64,000 nucleotides of DNA from Streptomyces rubrogriseus (GTDB lineage: Bacteria > Actinomycetota > Actinomycetes > Streptomycetales > Streptomycetaceae): contig NZ_CP116256.1 in NCBI RefSeq assembly GCF_027947575.1, positions 5,642,001 through 5,706,000 on the forward strand, in the 5' to 3' direction. The position numbers were made by a program, and so were the translations under genes. This document shows positions 51,300-59,805 of this stretch, piece after piece. The number at the start of each line of letters is the position of its first letter. Position 1 is the stretch's first letter. The notes beneath the pieces are model-generated. The model had not been told where the DNA came from. It searched no databases and was given only the letters and a program-made list of their open reading frames with translations.

Positions 51300-53765
51300 T
51301 CAGTCCTCGTGGCCGAGCTGAAGGTCGCGCTCCGTCCGGCCGCCGCCGGCCATCTGGAGCACGGTCGCGACCGGCGGGTAGCCGGCGGCGATGACGGTGT
51401 ACTCGCCGGACGACAGGTCCACGAACCGGAACGTGCCGTCCGGGCCGGTGGTGAGGGTGTCCACCACGTTGCCCGCGGCGTCGAGCAGCGTCACGCGCGC
51501 GTCCTCCACGGCCCGCCCGCCACTGGCCCGCACGGTGCCCCGCAGCACGGCGCCGCCGGCCAGCTCGACGTCCTGGCGGGTCTCCCGGGCGGCCTGGACG
51601 CTGACCGGCAGCGCGGCCGGGCGGAAGGCGGGGGCACTGGCGGCGAGGGTGTACTCGCCGGCCACCAGCTCCGTGATGACGTAGCCGCCCTCGCGGCCGC
51701 TGCGGGTGGTGGCGACGACCTCGCCGTGGACGTTGGTGAGGGTGACCGTCGCGTCACGCACGGGGCTTCCGTCGGCGGTCATGACGCTGCCCGCGAGGCG
51801 GCCGGCGCCGCCGAGGACCACGTCGAGTTCCACCGGGCGTTCGCCGACCGTCACGGAGACCGCCTGCGGCTGGTGGCCGCCGGCCGCGGCGATCAGGACG
51901 TACGCCCCGGAGCCGGGCGTGGCCAGCGCGTACCGTCCGTCGTCGCCGCTGGCGCCCCGGCCGATCTGCTGTCCGCCGACGTCGATGAGGGTGAGCGCCG
52001 CGCGGGGCACGACGGTGCCGTCGGGGTGCTGCACCGTGCCGCAGACGGGGATGCCGCCGGCGTAGGGCGACCGGGCCGGCGGGACCTGGGCGGCCGTCTG
52101 TGGCTGCGGGGCGTGCGGTGCGTGCTGGGCGGTCTCCGGGTCGGTGACTTGGGCGTTGTGGGACACCAGGGGTTTCTCCTTGAGGAAGAGGGCGATGAGG
52201 AGCCCGAGGACGAGCACCGGCACCAGGTAGAGGAAGATCCGCGGCATGGCGTCGGCGTACGCCCCGATGTAGGCGTCGCGCAGCGCCGGGGGCAGGGAGT
52301 GGACGAGCTGGGGTGTGATGGCCTCGGCGTCCGGGAGGTCGACTCCCGCCTCGGCGGGGATCCGGTCGGCCAGGGCGTCGGTGAGCCGGCCCGCGAAGAG
52401 GGTGCCGAAGACGGCCGCGCCGACGCTGCCGCCGATCTGCCGGAAGTAGTTGTTGGCGCTGGTGGCGGTGCCCAGGTCGGTGGGGCGCACCGAGTTCTGG
52501 ACGGCGAGGACGAGGACGGGCATCACCAGGCCGATACCGGCACCGAGGACGGCCATCCAGATGCTGTAGTGCAGCCGGGGCGTGTCGGTGCCGAGGCGGG
52601 AGAGCAGCCACATGCCGACGACGGACAGCGCGCTGCCGAGGATCGGGTGGATCCGGTAGTGACCGGTACGGCTGATGAGCTGTCCGGAGATGATCGAGGC
52701 GCCGACGATGCCGCCCATCATCGGCAGCATCAGCAGGCCGGACTCGGTGGCGCTGGCGCCGTCGACCATCTGGAGGAAGGTCGGCAGGTAGCTGGCGGCG
52801 CCGAACAGGGCGACGCCGACGACGAGGCCGACCAGGGCGGTGACGTTGAAGATGGAGTCCCGGAACAGGCGCAGCGGGATCAGGGGTTCGGGCGCGAAGT
52901 GCTCGGCGACCAGGAAGAGCAGGGTGGCCGCGACGGCTCCGGCGCCGAGGCCGAGGATGACCCGCGAGCCCCATGCGTACTCGGTGCCGCCCCAGCTGGT
53001 GAGCAGCACCAGGCAGGTGGAGGCGGCGGCGAGCAGCAGGGCGCCGAGGATGTCGAGGCGCGGCTTGACGCGTGGCCTGGGCAGCTTGAGGACGACGGCG
53101 ACGACGGCCATGGTGACCAGGCCGAAGGGCACGTTGATGTAGAAGCACCAGCGCCAGGAGAGGTGGTCGGTGAAGTAGCCGCCGAGCAGCGGGCCCGCGA
53201 CGGAGGCCAGTCCGAAGGCGGCGCCGATCAGGCCCATGTACCGGGCGCGTTCGCGGGGCGGCACGATGTCCGCGATGATCGCCTGGACGCCGATCATCAG
53301 GCCGCCCGCGCCGACGCCCTGCACCGCGCGGAAGGCGATCAGCTGGTCCATGGTCTGCGCGCGTCCGGCGAGCGCGGAGCCGACGACGAAGACCAGGATG
53401 GCGAACTGGAAGACGCCCTTGCGGCCGAAGAGGTCGCCGAGCTTGCCGTAGATGGGCAGTCCGACGGTCGAGGTGAGCAGGTACGCCGTGATCGCCCAGG
53501 ACATCTTGTCCAGACCGTGCAGCTCACCGACGATCTTCGGCAGCGCCGTGGCGACGATCATCTGCTCCAGGGCCGCGAGCAGCAGCGCCAGCATCAGCCC
53601 GACGAAGACCAGCCGCACCCGGCGCGGGCTCAGCCCCGCGTCCCGCTCGCCGTCCGGCCCGGGAACGGGAGGCCCGGGAGGCGCCTGGGCCTCCTGGGCC
53701 GCAACGACCGGTTCGTCCTGTGCGGGATCCCTTACCGGGTCCTGCACCAGAGTGATCCCGCCCAC
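51300..53765 (-). CDS. DHA2-type MFS efflux pump fused to three carboxypeptidase-regulatory-like domains
   Basis: An 821-residue protein. Residues about 48-560 form a 14-segment drug:H+ antiporter of the EmrB/QacA type, with the motif [10 protein letters not shown] in the first cytoplasmic loop and the motif-C-like GPLLGGYF in TM5. Residues about 575-821 are three tandem beta-sandwich domains of the CarboxypepD-regulatory type (each with a DGxY/F turn, such as DDGRYAL and DGTFRF, and a GEYTL- or GEYTV-like strand). The usual pumps of this family stop at about 500-560 residues. The start is GTG at 53765, with GAGGGGAG upstream. The added domains face the cytoplasm or the outside depending on topology; their role is unknown. 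Confidence 0.88.
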   Translation of the reverse strand: MGGITLVQDPVRDPAQDEPVVAAQEAQAPPGPPVPGPDGERDAGLSPRRVRLVFVGLMLALLLAALEQMIVATALPKIVGELHGLDKMSWAITAYLLTSTVGLPIYGKLGDLFGRKGVFQFAILVFVVGSALAGRAQTMDQLIAFRAVQGVGAGGLMIGVQAIIADIVPPRERARYMGLIGAAFGLASVAGPLLGGYFTDHLSWRWCFYINVPFGLVTMAVVAVVLKLPRPRVKPRLDILGALLLAAASTCLVLLTSWGGTEYAWGSRVILGLGAGAVAATLLFLVAEHFAPEPLIPLRLFRDSIFNVTALVGLVVGVALFGAASYLPTFLQMVDGASATESGLLMLPMMGGIVGASIISGQLISRTGHYRIHPILGSALSVVGMWLLSRLGTDTPRLHYSIWMAVLGAGIGLVMPVLVLAVQNSVRPTDLGTATSANNYFRQIGGSVGAAVFGTLFAGRLTDALADRIPAEAGVDLPDAEAITPQLVHSLPPALRDAYIGAYADAMPRIFLYLVPVLVLGLLIALFLKEKPLVSHNAQVTDPETAQHAPHAPQPQTAAQVPPARSPYAGGIPVCGTVQHPDGTVVPRAALTLIDVGGQQIGRGASGDDGRYALATPGSGAYVLIAAAGGHQPQAVSVTVGERPVELDVVLGGAGRLAGSVMTADGSPVRDATVTLTNVHGEVVATTRSGREGGYVITELVAGEYTLAASAPAFRPAALPVSVQAARETRQDVELAGGAVLRGTVRASGGRAVEDARVTLLDAAGNVVDTLTTGPDGTFRFVDLSSGEYTVIAAGYPPVATVLQMAGGGRTERDLQLGHED

Positions 53766-53796
53766 GTACCGCTCCCCTCGTCACACCTGCTCACAT

Positions 53797-53815
53797 TTGC
53801 CGCCTGAGGCGACAA
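53797..53815. promoter_or_regulatory. 19-bp near-perfect palindrome upstream of the MFS gene
   Basis: A 19-bp imperfect palindrome (one mismatched pair; core cgcctgaggcg) lies 32-50 bp upstream of the MFS start at 53765. It is a likely operator for a TetR- or MarR-type repressor, though no such gene adjoins the pump. Confidence 0.5.
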
Positions 53816-53915
53816 CTGCGAACAAGTGCGACGAGTTACGGACGTACGGCGGTTTCGCACGGAGATCACTCGAACCGGTGAGGCGGCCAACAGCCGCCCC
53901 GCGTCTGCCCTTTGG

Positions 53916-54359
53916 CTACTTCTCGACCTCGGCGGCGAGCTTGGCGAGCAGGGCGTCGTAGATCCGGGCGAGGCCCTTGGGGGCGAAGGTCTTCTCGAAG
54001 AAGCCGCCGACGCCGCCCGCGCCCTGCCAGGTGGTGAGCACGACGACCCGGGACTTGCCCTCGCCCGCCGGGGTGACCCGCCAGGTGGTGACCATGGAGG
54101 AGTTGCGGTCCTTCTCGACCAGTTCTCCGTCGGTCGGCTCGGTGACCTCCAGCAGGCAGTCGCGGACGCGCTTGCTGGTGGCCTGGAGCTTCCAGTGCAC
54201 GAGGGTGCCCTCGCCGTCGCCGCCCTCCCGGACCTCGTACTCGCTGAAGTGCTCGGGCAGCAGCTTCTCGCGGGTGCCGCTGTAGTCGGCGAGGGTGTCG
54301 AACACCGTCTCCGCGTCCGCTGCGACGATCCGCTCCGTCGTCGCCTCGACCTGCGCCAT
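53916..54359 (-). CDS. SRPBCC-family protein
   Basis: A 147-residue START-like protein. It opens with VEATTERIVAADAETVFDTLADYSG and has the long C-terminal helix (ARIYDALLAKLAAEVEK) that lines the ligand cavity in this fold. The central strands show VTTWRVTPAGEGKSRVVVLTTW. It probably binds a hydrophobic ligand. The ATG at 54359 has TGGAGGAA upstream. It is divergent from the radical SAM gene over 160 bp, a region with a LexA-type box on the far side. Confidence 0.9.
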   Translation of the reverse strand: MAQVEATTERIVAADAETVFDTLADYSGTREKLLPEHFSEYEVREGGDGEGTLVHWKLQATSKRVRDCLLEVTEPTDGELVEKDRNSSMVTTWRVTPAGEGKSRVVVLTTWQGAGGVGGFFEKTFAPKGLARIYDALLAKLAAEVEK

Positions 54360-54473
54360 CGGGTTCCTCCAGGGCCTGGTTCTCGGGTTCGGGGCAAGCC
54401 AACCACCCCGCCGCCCGGCCACCAAATCGGGGGGCGCGAAGCGGCCCCGCGCGACTCGTCCGCACGATCAAGG

Positions 54474-54485
54474 GAACAAGTGTTC
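54474..54485. promoter_or_regulatory. LexA-type SOS box
   Basis: The 12-mer gaacaagtgttc has the exact gaac-N4-gttc core of the actinobacterial LexA operator. It lies 35-46 bp upstream of the radical SAM gene. Another half-site (tcgaac) follows at 54493-54498. Confidence 0.6.
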
Positions 54486-54519
54486 TATTGTGTCGAACAG
54501 TGCTACCGAGGAGGCCTCA

Positions 54520-55566
54520 ATGCGCTGGGAGAACCTCACGGACTCCGACCACGCCCGGGCGGCGGACACCGCGCTGTTCGGCGCGGACGCCGTCGTCACC
54601 CGCACGTTCGACACGCCCGAGTTCAGAGGCATCACCTTCCACGAGGTGCGGGCCCGCTCGATCCTGAACCGGGTGCCGGGGGCCTCGCGCATGCCGTTCG
54701 AGTGGACGGTGAACCCCTACCGGGGCTGCACCCACGCGTGCGTGTACTGCTTCGCGCGCAAGACCCACAGCTACCTGGACCTCGACACGGGGCTCGGGTT
54801 CGACTCCCAGATCGTCGTCAAGGTGAACGCGCCCGAGGTGCTGCGCCGCCAACTCGCCTCGCGCCGCTGGCAGGGCGAACACGTCGCCATGGGCACCAAC
54901 GTCGACTGCTACCAGCGCGCGGAGGGCCGCTACCGGTTGATGCCGGGCATCATCGAGGCCCTCACCGAGCGGGCGAACCCCTTCTCCATCCTCACCAAGG
55001 GCACGCTGATCCTGCGCGACCTGGACCTGCTGACGCGGGCGGCGCGGGTGACGGAGGTGGGCATCTCGGTCTCGGTCGGCTTCACCGACGCGGAGCTGTG
55101 GCGCACCGTGGAGCCGGGCACCCCGGCCCCGGAGCGCCGGCTCGAGGTCGTCCGGGCCCTCGGCGAGCGGGGCATCGGCTGCGGAGTGCTGATGGCCCCG
55201 GTCATCCCCTTCCTCGGCGACGAACCGGCCCAGCTCAGGGCCACCGTGCGGGCCATCGCCGCCGCCGGTGCCACCTCGGTCACACCCCTGGTGCTGCACC
55301 TGCGTCCGGGGGCCCGCGAGTGGTTCATGGCCTGGCTCGGCCGGCACCACCCGCACCTGGTCCGCCGGTACGAACGGCTGTACGCGGACGGCGCCTACGC
55401 CCCGAAGTGGTACCAGCGCAGGATCACGCGTCAGGTGCACGATCTGGCCCGCGAGTACGGCATCGGTCCCGCGCGCGCGGGGATGCCGCGAAGGATCGCG
55501 GAGCCGGAGCACTCGCACCCGGCCGAACCCGCGCCTCCGGAGCCGGTGCAGCTCTCCCTCATCTGA
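54520..55566 (+). CDS. Radical SAM protein, Rv2578c/SplB-like family
   Basis: A 348-residue iron-sulfur enzyme. The cluster motif is GCTHACVYCFAR (CxxxCxxC near residue 70), followed by the SPL-like YLDLDTGLGFDSQIVVKVN segment. This actinobacterial family (Rv2578c type) is related to spore photoproduct lyase but of unknown function. GAGGAGG lies 5 bases upstream of the ATG at 54520. From memory, the mycobacterial gene belongs to the LexA/DNA-damage regulon; the SOS box here agrees. The C-terminus is Pro/Glu-rich and ends PVQLSLI. Confidence 0.9.
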   Translation: MRWENLTDSDHARAADTALFGADAVVTRTFDTPEFRGITFHEVRARSILNRVPGASRMPFEWTVNPYRGCTHACVYCFARKTHSYLDLDTGLGFDSQIVVKVNAPEVLRRQLASRRWQGEHVAMGTNVDCYQRAEGRYRLMPGIIEALTERANPFSILTKGTLILRDLDLLTRAARVTEVGISVSVGFTDAELWRTVEPGTPAPERRLEVVRALGERGIGCGVLMAPVIPFLGDEPAQLRATVRAIAAAGATSVTPLVLHLRPGAREWFMAWLGRHHPHLVRRYERLYADGAYAPKWYQRRITRQVHDLAREYGIGPARAGMPRRIAEPEHSHPAEPAPPEPVQLSLI

Positions 55567-55629
55567 CAGCCTTCGGGCACGCGCTCCGGCCGAAGAAGTC
55601 GGCCTCGCCCAGAGCGAAAGGGATCCTCC

Positions 55630-55929
55630 ATGACCTACGGCTGCATCGCTTCGATGAAGACCCGGCCCGGCTGCCGCGAGGAGGTGGTCTCCCTTCTCCT
55701 GAGCGCCGCCGACGGTCTGCGGGACGCCGGATGCGAGCTGTATCTCGTGGGCCTGTCCGAGGACGACGAGACGACGATCTGGGTGACCGAGGTGTGGCGG
55801 ACCAGGGAACACCACGACGCCTCGCTGGAACTGCCCGAGGCGAAGGACGCGATCGGCCGGGCCATGCCCATGCTGACGGGGGAGTTCACCAAGCAGGAGA
55901 TGTCGGTCGCGGGCGGGCTCGGGCTCTGA
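55630..55929 (+). CDS. ABM-domain (antibiotic biosynthesis monooxygenase-type) protein
   Basis: A 99-residue ferredoxin-like-fold protein with the pattern YGCIASMKTRPGCREEVVSLL, then CELYLVGLSEDDETTIWVTEVWRTREHHDAS. Dimeric ABM proteins act as cofactor-free monooxygenases or as heme/quinone-handling proteins; this one may equally be a stress-associated binding protein. GAAAGGGATC precedes the ATG at 55630. It lies 63 bp after the radical SAM gene and could be co-transcribed with it. Confidence 0.87.
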   Translation: MTYGCIASMKTRPGCREEVVSLLLSAADGLRDAGCELYLVGLSEDDETTIWVTEVWRTREHHDASLELPEAKDAIGRAMPMLTGEFTKQEMSVAGGLGL

Positions 55930-56108
55930 CGGCACCGTGAGCCCGCCCGGAGCGGCCGAGTAAGAGCATTGGAGGGCATCTTCCGACCCAATCGGGTCAA
56001 GTATGGACAGGTCTCGTTCTTCGGAGGGCCCTCCCCGGGACGATCCGGCGAGGACCGCGACCCACGCGGCCCCTTGCCCCGCCGTCCTGGCAGTCCTGGG
56101 AGAACGCC

Positions 56109-57698
56109 ATGAGACAACGCGCAGCCGTGCTGTGCAGCGCCGCCGTCATCGCCGCCGGGACCGTCACCGCCGTCCCCGCCGACGCGAGCGCACCACGGCC
56201 GACGCACCCCGCGCCCGCGGCGCCCGCGGCGGGCCCGCACTGGGAGAAGTGCGCCACGGAGGACTACCCGACGCTCCAGTGCGCGTCCCTGGAGGTGCCG
56301 CTCGACCACGCGCGTCCGCGCGGCAGGCGGATCACGCTGGCGCTGTCCCGCGTCCCGCACACCGCCGGGACGTACCAGGGCCCCTTGCTGGTGAACCCCG
56401 GCGGGCCCGGAGGCAGCGGGCTGACGCTCGCCGGGTTCGTGGCGTCGTCGCTGCCCGCGAAGGTGGCCGCCCAGTACGACGTCATCGGCTTCGACCCGCG
56501 CGGCGTGGGCAGGAGCACTCCCGCGCTGGACTGTCTGCCGGGCCACTTCGACCCGGTGCGCCCCGACTCGCTGCCGGACACGCCGGACGTCGAGCAGGCC
56601 AACCTCGCCCGTGCGAAGTCCTTCGCCGACGCCTGCGGCGAGAAGTACGCGGACGTGCTGCCGTACATCGACACGGTCGACGCGGCGCGGGACGTCGACG
56701 CGATCCGCGCGGCGCTCGGCGCGGAGAAGCTCAACTACTTCGGCTACTCGTACGGCACCTATCTGGGCGCCGTCTACGCCAAGCTCTACCCGCAACGGGT
56801 GCGACGGCTGGTCCTGGACTCCGTCGTCGGGCCGGACGACGTCTGGTACGACGCCAACCTCAACCAGGACCTCGCCTTCAACGACCGCCACCGGGCGTTC
56901 CTGGCCTGGGTCGCCGAGCACGACGCGGCCTACGGTCTGGGCAGCGACCCCGAGCGGGTCGAGGCCGCCTGGTACGCCATGCGGACGGCCCTGGCCAAGC
57001 GGCCGGCCGGCGGGAAGGTCGGCGCCTCCGAGCTGGAGGACACCTACATGCCGGGCGGGTACTACAACGGCTACTGGCCCTACCTGGCCGAGGCGTTCGC
57101 CGCCTACGCCAAGGACGGGGACACCGGCCCGCTGGTCGAGGCGTACGAGAACTTCGGCACCCTGGACGCCTCCGGGGACAACGGCTACAGCGTCTACACC
57201 GCGGTGCAGTGCCGCGACGCCGCCTGGCCGCGGGACTGGGACGAGTGGCGGGACGACAGCTGGGACCTGTACGAGAAGGCGCCCTTCATGGTGTGGAACA
57301 ACGCCTGGTACAACGCGCCGTGTGCGTTCTGGCCCACCGGGTCCGGGCAGCCGGTGGACGTCGCCAACGGCGAGCTGCCCCCGGTCCTGCTGTTCCAGGC
57401 GACCGGCGACGCGGCCACGCCGTACGAGGGCGGCGTCGCCGCGCACCGGCTGCTGCGCGACTCCGCCCTCGTCGTCGAGGAGGGCGGCGGGAACCACGGC
57501 ATCACGCTGAGCGGGAACGACTGCCTGGACGAGCACCTGGCCGCCTACCTGACCGACGGCACGGTGCCGCGCGGCGACGGTGGCGAGGCGGACGCGGTGT
57601 GCCAGGCGCTGCCGGACCCGAAGCCGCTGGAGTCCAAGGCGGCTTCCACGTCCTCGCGGGGTTCGACCCTGCACGGACTGCTCGGCTTCCGCCGCTAG
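56109..57698 (+). CDS. Secreted S33-type tripeptidyl aminopeptidase (Slp/TAP-like)
   Basis: A 529-residue exported alpha/beta-hydrolase. A signal peptide covers residues 1 to about 27 (PADASA). The oxyanion segment is VNPGGPGGSG, the nucleophile elbow GYSYGTYLG and the late acid/base part FQATGDAATPYEGG and NHGITLSGNDC. Streptomyces homologues are tripeptidyl aminopeptidases and Slp proteases that remove N-terminal peptides outside the cell. The ATG at 56109 has GGGAG upstream. A 5-bp inverted repeat (gaccc-aatc-gggtc, 55985-55998) lies in the 179-bp leader. The stop codon TAG lies within a 70-bp inverted-repeat element. Confidence 0.92.
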   Translation: MRQRAAVLCSAAVIAAGTVTAVPADASAPRPTHPAPAAPAAGPHWEKCATEDYPTLQCASLEVPLDHARPRGRRITLALSRVPHTAGTYQGPLLVNPGGPGGSGLTLAGFVASSLPAKVAAQYDVIGFDPRGVGRSTPALDCLPGHFDPVRPDSLPDTPDVEQANLARAKSFADACGEKYADVLPYIDTVDAARDVDAIRAALGAEKLNYFGYSYGTYLGAVYAKLYPQRVRRLVLDSVVGPDDVWYDANLNQDLAFNDRHRAFLAWVAEHDAAYGLGSDPERVEAAWYAMRTALAKRPAGGKVGASELEDTYMPGGYYNGYWPYLAEAFAAYAKDGDTGPLVEAYENFGTLDASGDNGYSVYTAVQCRDAAWPRDWDEWRDDSWDLYEKAPFMVWNNAWYNAPCAFWPTGSGQPVDVANGELPPVLLFQATGDAATPYEGGVAAHRLLRDSALVVEEGGGNHGITLSGNDCLDEHLAAYLTDGTVPRGDGGEADAVCQALPDPKPLESKAASTSSRGSTLHGLLGFRR

Positions 57699-57764
57699 GG
57701 CCTGTCTGACAATTCCCGTCTGCCGCGCCTCGGGCGACGACGCGAATTGTCAGACAGGCCCTAG
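57695..57764. mobile_element. 70-bp MITE-like element flanked by CTAG
   Basis: Perfect 21-bp inverted repeats (57695-57715 and 57744-57764) enclose 28 bp. Each end begins with ctag followed by ggcctgtctgacaattc inward, like the termini and CTAG target duplication of IS5/IS427-group elements. There is no coding capacity. It supplies or overlaps the TAG stop of the S33 peptidase gene and forms a strong hairpin, so it also acts as a likely terminator. Confidence 0.6.
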
Positions 57765-57807
57765 CCGTCCGTTGCCGCACGCCGTGTGCCGCACCCCGTC
57801 GGCGGCG

Positions 57808-57830
57808 TTGTCAGTGGCGTGGTCCACGAT
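57808..57830 (+). promoter_or_regulatory. Motif resembling the RecA-independent DNA-damage promoter (RecA-NDp type)
   Basis: The sequence ttgtcagtg (57808-57816), then 8 bases, then cacgat (57825-57830) fits the pattern tTGTCRgtg-N8-tAnnnT known for PafBC-dependent promoters, with one deviation in the last hexamer. The RidA start codon is 7 bases further, so the transcript would be nearly leaderless. Confidence 0.6.
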
Positions 57831-57836
57831 GGACGC

Positions 57837-58235
57837 ATGAGTGAACTGACCAGGATCCCGGCCCCCGAGGGCGTCGCGCCCGCCGCGCAGTACTCCCATG
57901 TCGTCCTCGGCACCGGGCGCTTGGTGGCCGTGTCCGGGCAGCTCGCCCTGGACGAGGACGGCAAGGTGGTCGGCGAGGGCGACCCCGCGGCCCAGGCCCG
58001 CCAGGTCTTCGAGAACCTGCGCCGGTGCCTGGCCTCGGCCGGAGCGGCCTTCGACGACGTGGTGAAGCTGACCTTCTTCGTCACGGACATGGCCCACATG
58101 GGCGCGATCCGCGCCGCCCGCGCCGAGCACATACCCGACGACCGGCTGCCGGCCGCCTCCGCGGTGCAGGTGGCCGCGCTGGTCCGGCCGGAGTTCCTCA
58201 TGGAGATCGAGGCGCTCGCGGTCGTGGCGCCGTGA
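57837..58235 (+). CDS. RidA-family protein
   Basis: A 132-residue YjgF/RidA-family deaminase-like protein. It has SHVVLGTGRLVAVSGQLALDEDGKVVG, then AQARQVFENLRRCLASAGAAFDDVVKLTFFVTD and the closing RPEFLMEIEALAVV. The usual catalytic arginine of the classic RidA group is at the RPEFLMEIEA motif. These enzymes hydrolyse reactive enamines and imines and can act as stress chaperones. The start is ATG at 57837, just after a DNA-damage-type promoter motif. Its stop overlaps the GNAT start. Confidence 0.9.
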   Translation: MSELTRIPAPEGVAPAAQYSHVVLGTGRLVAVSGQLALDEDGKVVGEGDPAAQARQVFENLRRCLASAGAAFDDVVKLTFFVTDMAHMGAIRAARAEHIPDDRLPAASAVQVAALVRPEFLMEIEALAVVAP

Positions 58236-58771
58236 GCGGTCCGCAGGCCCGCGTGCGGGTGCGGGAGATGACCCTCGCGGACTGCGACCGGGTGTCCCTG
58301 ATCCGGGTCCGGGGCTGGCAGAACGCCTACCGGGGCCTGATGCCGCAGCCGCACCTCGACGCGATGGACCCCACCGCCGACGCCGCGCGGCGTCGCGACC
58401 TGTTCGCCCGGGCACCGGAGGGCGTGGTGCACCTGGTCGCCGAGGACGAGGGCGGCGAGGTCGTCGGCTGGGCCTGCCACGGTCCCTACCGGGACGGCGA
58501 GACGCGCACCGCGGACGCCGAGTTGTACGCCCTCTACGTCGACACCGGACGGCTCGGCGCGGGCATCGGGCGGACTCTGCTCCAGGAGTCGGTGCGCCGG
58601 TGCCGGGCCGCCGGACACGCCCGCATGCTCCTGTGGGTGCTCGAGGGCAACACCCGCGCCCGGCGGTTCTACGAGCGGGCGGGCTTCGGCCCCGACGGTG
58701 CCGAGGAGCCCTTCGAGGTGGACGGCGTCCCGGTGCCCGAGGTGCGCTACGCCCGGGTGCTGAACGGCTGA
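58232..58771 (+). CDS. GNAT-family N-acetyltransferase
   Basis: A 179-residue acetyltransferase. The acetyl-CoA motif is LYVDTGRLGAGIGRTLLQESVRRCRAAG and the next strand ends with LWVLEGNTRARRFYERAGF, typical of general GNAT enzymes. The substrate is unknown. It begins with GTG at 58232, overlapping the RidA stop (GTGA); the open frame upstream to 58025 lies within ridA and is a shadow. The two genes form an operon behind the DNA-damage-type promoter motif. Confidence 0.9.
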   Translation: MSGPQARVRVREMTLADCDRVSLIRVRGWQNAYRGLMPQPHLDAMDPTADAARRRDLFARAPEGVVHLVAEDEGGEVVGWACHGPYRDGETRTADAELYALYVDTGRLGAGIGRTLLQESVRRCRAAGHARMLLWVLEGNTRARRFYERAGFGPDGAEEPFEVDGVPVPEVRYARVLNG

Positions 58772-58828
58772 CGGCACGTCACCGTTCTCCCCCCGCCCGC
58801 CGCTCACCACTCCCTCGCCGCCCGCCGC

Positions 58829-59422
58829 TCACCGCTGCCCCGGGATGCGGGCCAGCGCCCGCACCGCCGCTTCGGCCAGCACCGGGTGGGCGAGCGCGTC
58901 GTTCAGGACGGGGCCGGCGCGGTCGTCGCCGAGGGCACCGAGTCCCTCGACGCAGGCGAGCGCGACGCGCCGGTACGGATCGTGCGGGCGCAGCCGCCGC
59001 TCCAGGGTGGTGATCAGCGCGGGCACCGCCTCGGGGGCCCGCAGTTCGACCAGCAGCCGTACCGGGTGCAGGGCGTAGGCGACCCGCAGTTCGTTGGTGG
59101 CGAGGGCCGCGGCCGCGCGGGCGGTCCGCGGGTCGCCGAGGCGCGCCAGGGCGTGCGCGGCCGAGGCACAGCGGGGCGGGTCGCGGTGGTTCAGCAGGAG
59201 TACGAGCGACTCGAAGGCCCGCCGGTCCCCCGCCACCCCCAGCCGGAAGGCGGCCAGTTCCCGGGCCCACAGCGGGTGTCCGGGCTCGGTGAGCACGGCG
59301 GCCAGCTCGTCCTGGTCCCCGGTCGCCACGAGCCGGTCGTACACCGCCGCGGCCTCCGGAACACCCGACGCCGCCGACTCGGCCCGTAAGCGCTCCGTGA
59401 GCGCTCGCAACTCTTCGTCCAT
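58829..59422 (-). CDS. HEAT-repeat protein with a TTA (bldA) codon
   Basis: A 197-residue all-helical adaptor. It shows repeating ALxxLGDxRAA-type helix pairs (HALARLGDPRTARAAAAL, ACVEGLGALGDDRAGPVL), four or five HEAT-like units, which act as protein-binding scaffolds. Codon 12 (at 59387-59389) is TTA, read by the bldA tRNA, so translation should be delayed to later growth. The ATG at 59422 has only a weak ribosome site. It is convergent with the GNAT gene (57 bp) and divergent from the acyl-CoA dehydrogenase leader. Confidence 0.85.
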   Translation of the reverse strand: MDEELRALTERLRAESAASGVPEAAAVYDRLVATGDQDELAAVLTEPGHPLWARELAAFRLGVAGDRRAFESLVLLLNHRDPPRCASAAHALARLGDPRTARAAAALATNELRVAYALHPVRLLVELRAPEAVPALITTLERRLRPHDPYRRVALACVEGLGALGDDRAGPVLNDALAHPVLAEAAVRALARIPGQR

Positions 59423-59805
59423 GACACCGAGGTTAGGGGCGTCACACCCCGTCTGGGACGTACATCACGAACGTCGAGGGCTGGCGCGCTCGTTACCCGC
59501 GGGTTAACCTCAGACGAGCGGGTCACCCACCCGCAGCAACTCCTCACGGTGGTCTGGTGACGCAACCACCGGGAGGGCAGTCGGTCCGGTACCTCGGGTA
59601 CCGCATCAGGACTCGGCCTCGGGACAGGGCCGGTCACAGGCCGCCGGGCGGGCGTGTGCACGCCTCCCAGGACGGCACCGGGCGTGTGCGCGAGTCGGCC
59701 CGGCAACACCCGCACTCCCTTCCTTCTCCTTCTCACGCACCCGGTGCGCCCCACGGCGTACCCGGGGCGCGTTCCCGTCGTCACCCTCATTCCTGGAGTC
59801 CCGCG
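59423..59805. other. 383-bp leader of the 3-hydroxyacyl-CoA dehydrogenase gene with palindromes
   Basis: No gene fits here. A near-palindrome gttacccgcgggttaac (59492-59508, core accccgcgggt-like, perfect 10-bp centre 59495-59504) is a TetR-like site. Further on are two hairpins: cggtggt/accaccg (59547-59553, 59565-59571) and cggtacc/ggtaccg (59587-59593, 59597-59603). The rest, from about 59610, is C-rich and unstructured to my eye. The interval could hold the promoter of the rightward gene and a structured 5' leader. No known riboswitch pattern fits. Confidence 0.45.

Noticed and set aside
59521..59620. Riboswitch in the dehydrogenase leader
   Set aside because: Two hairpins are present, but none of the conserved cores of the cobalamin, SAM, glycine or c-di-AMP classes that I can recognise; kept only as an undefined structured leader.
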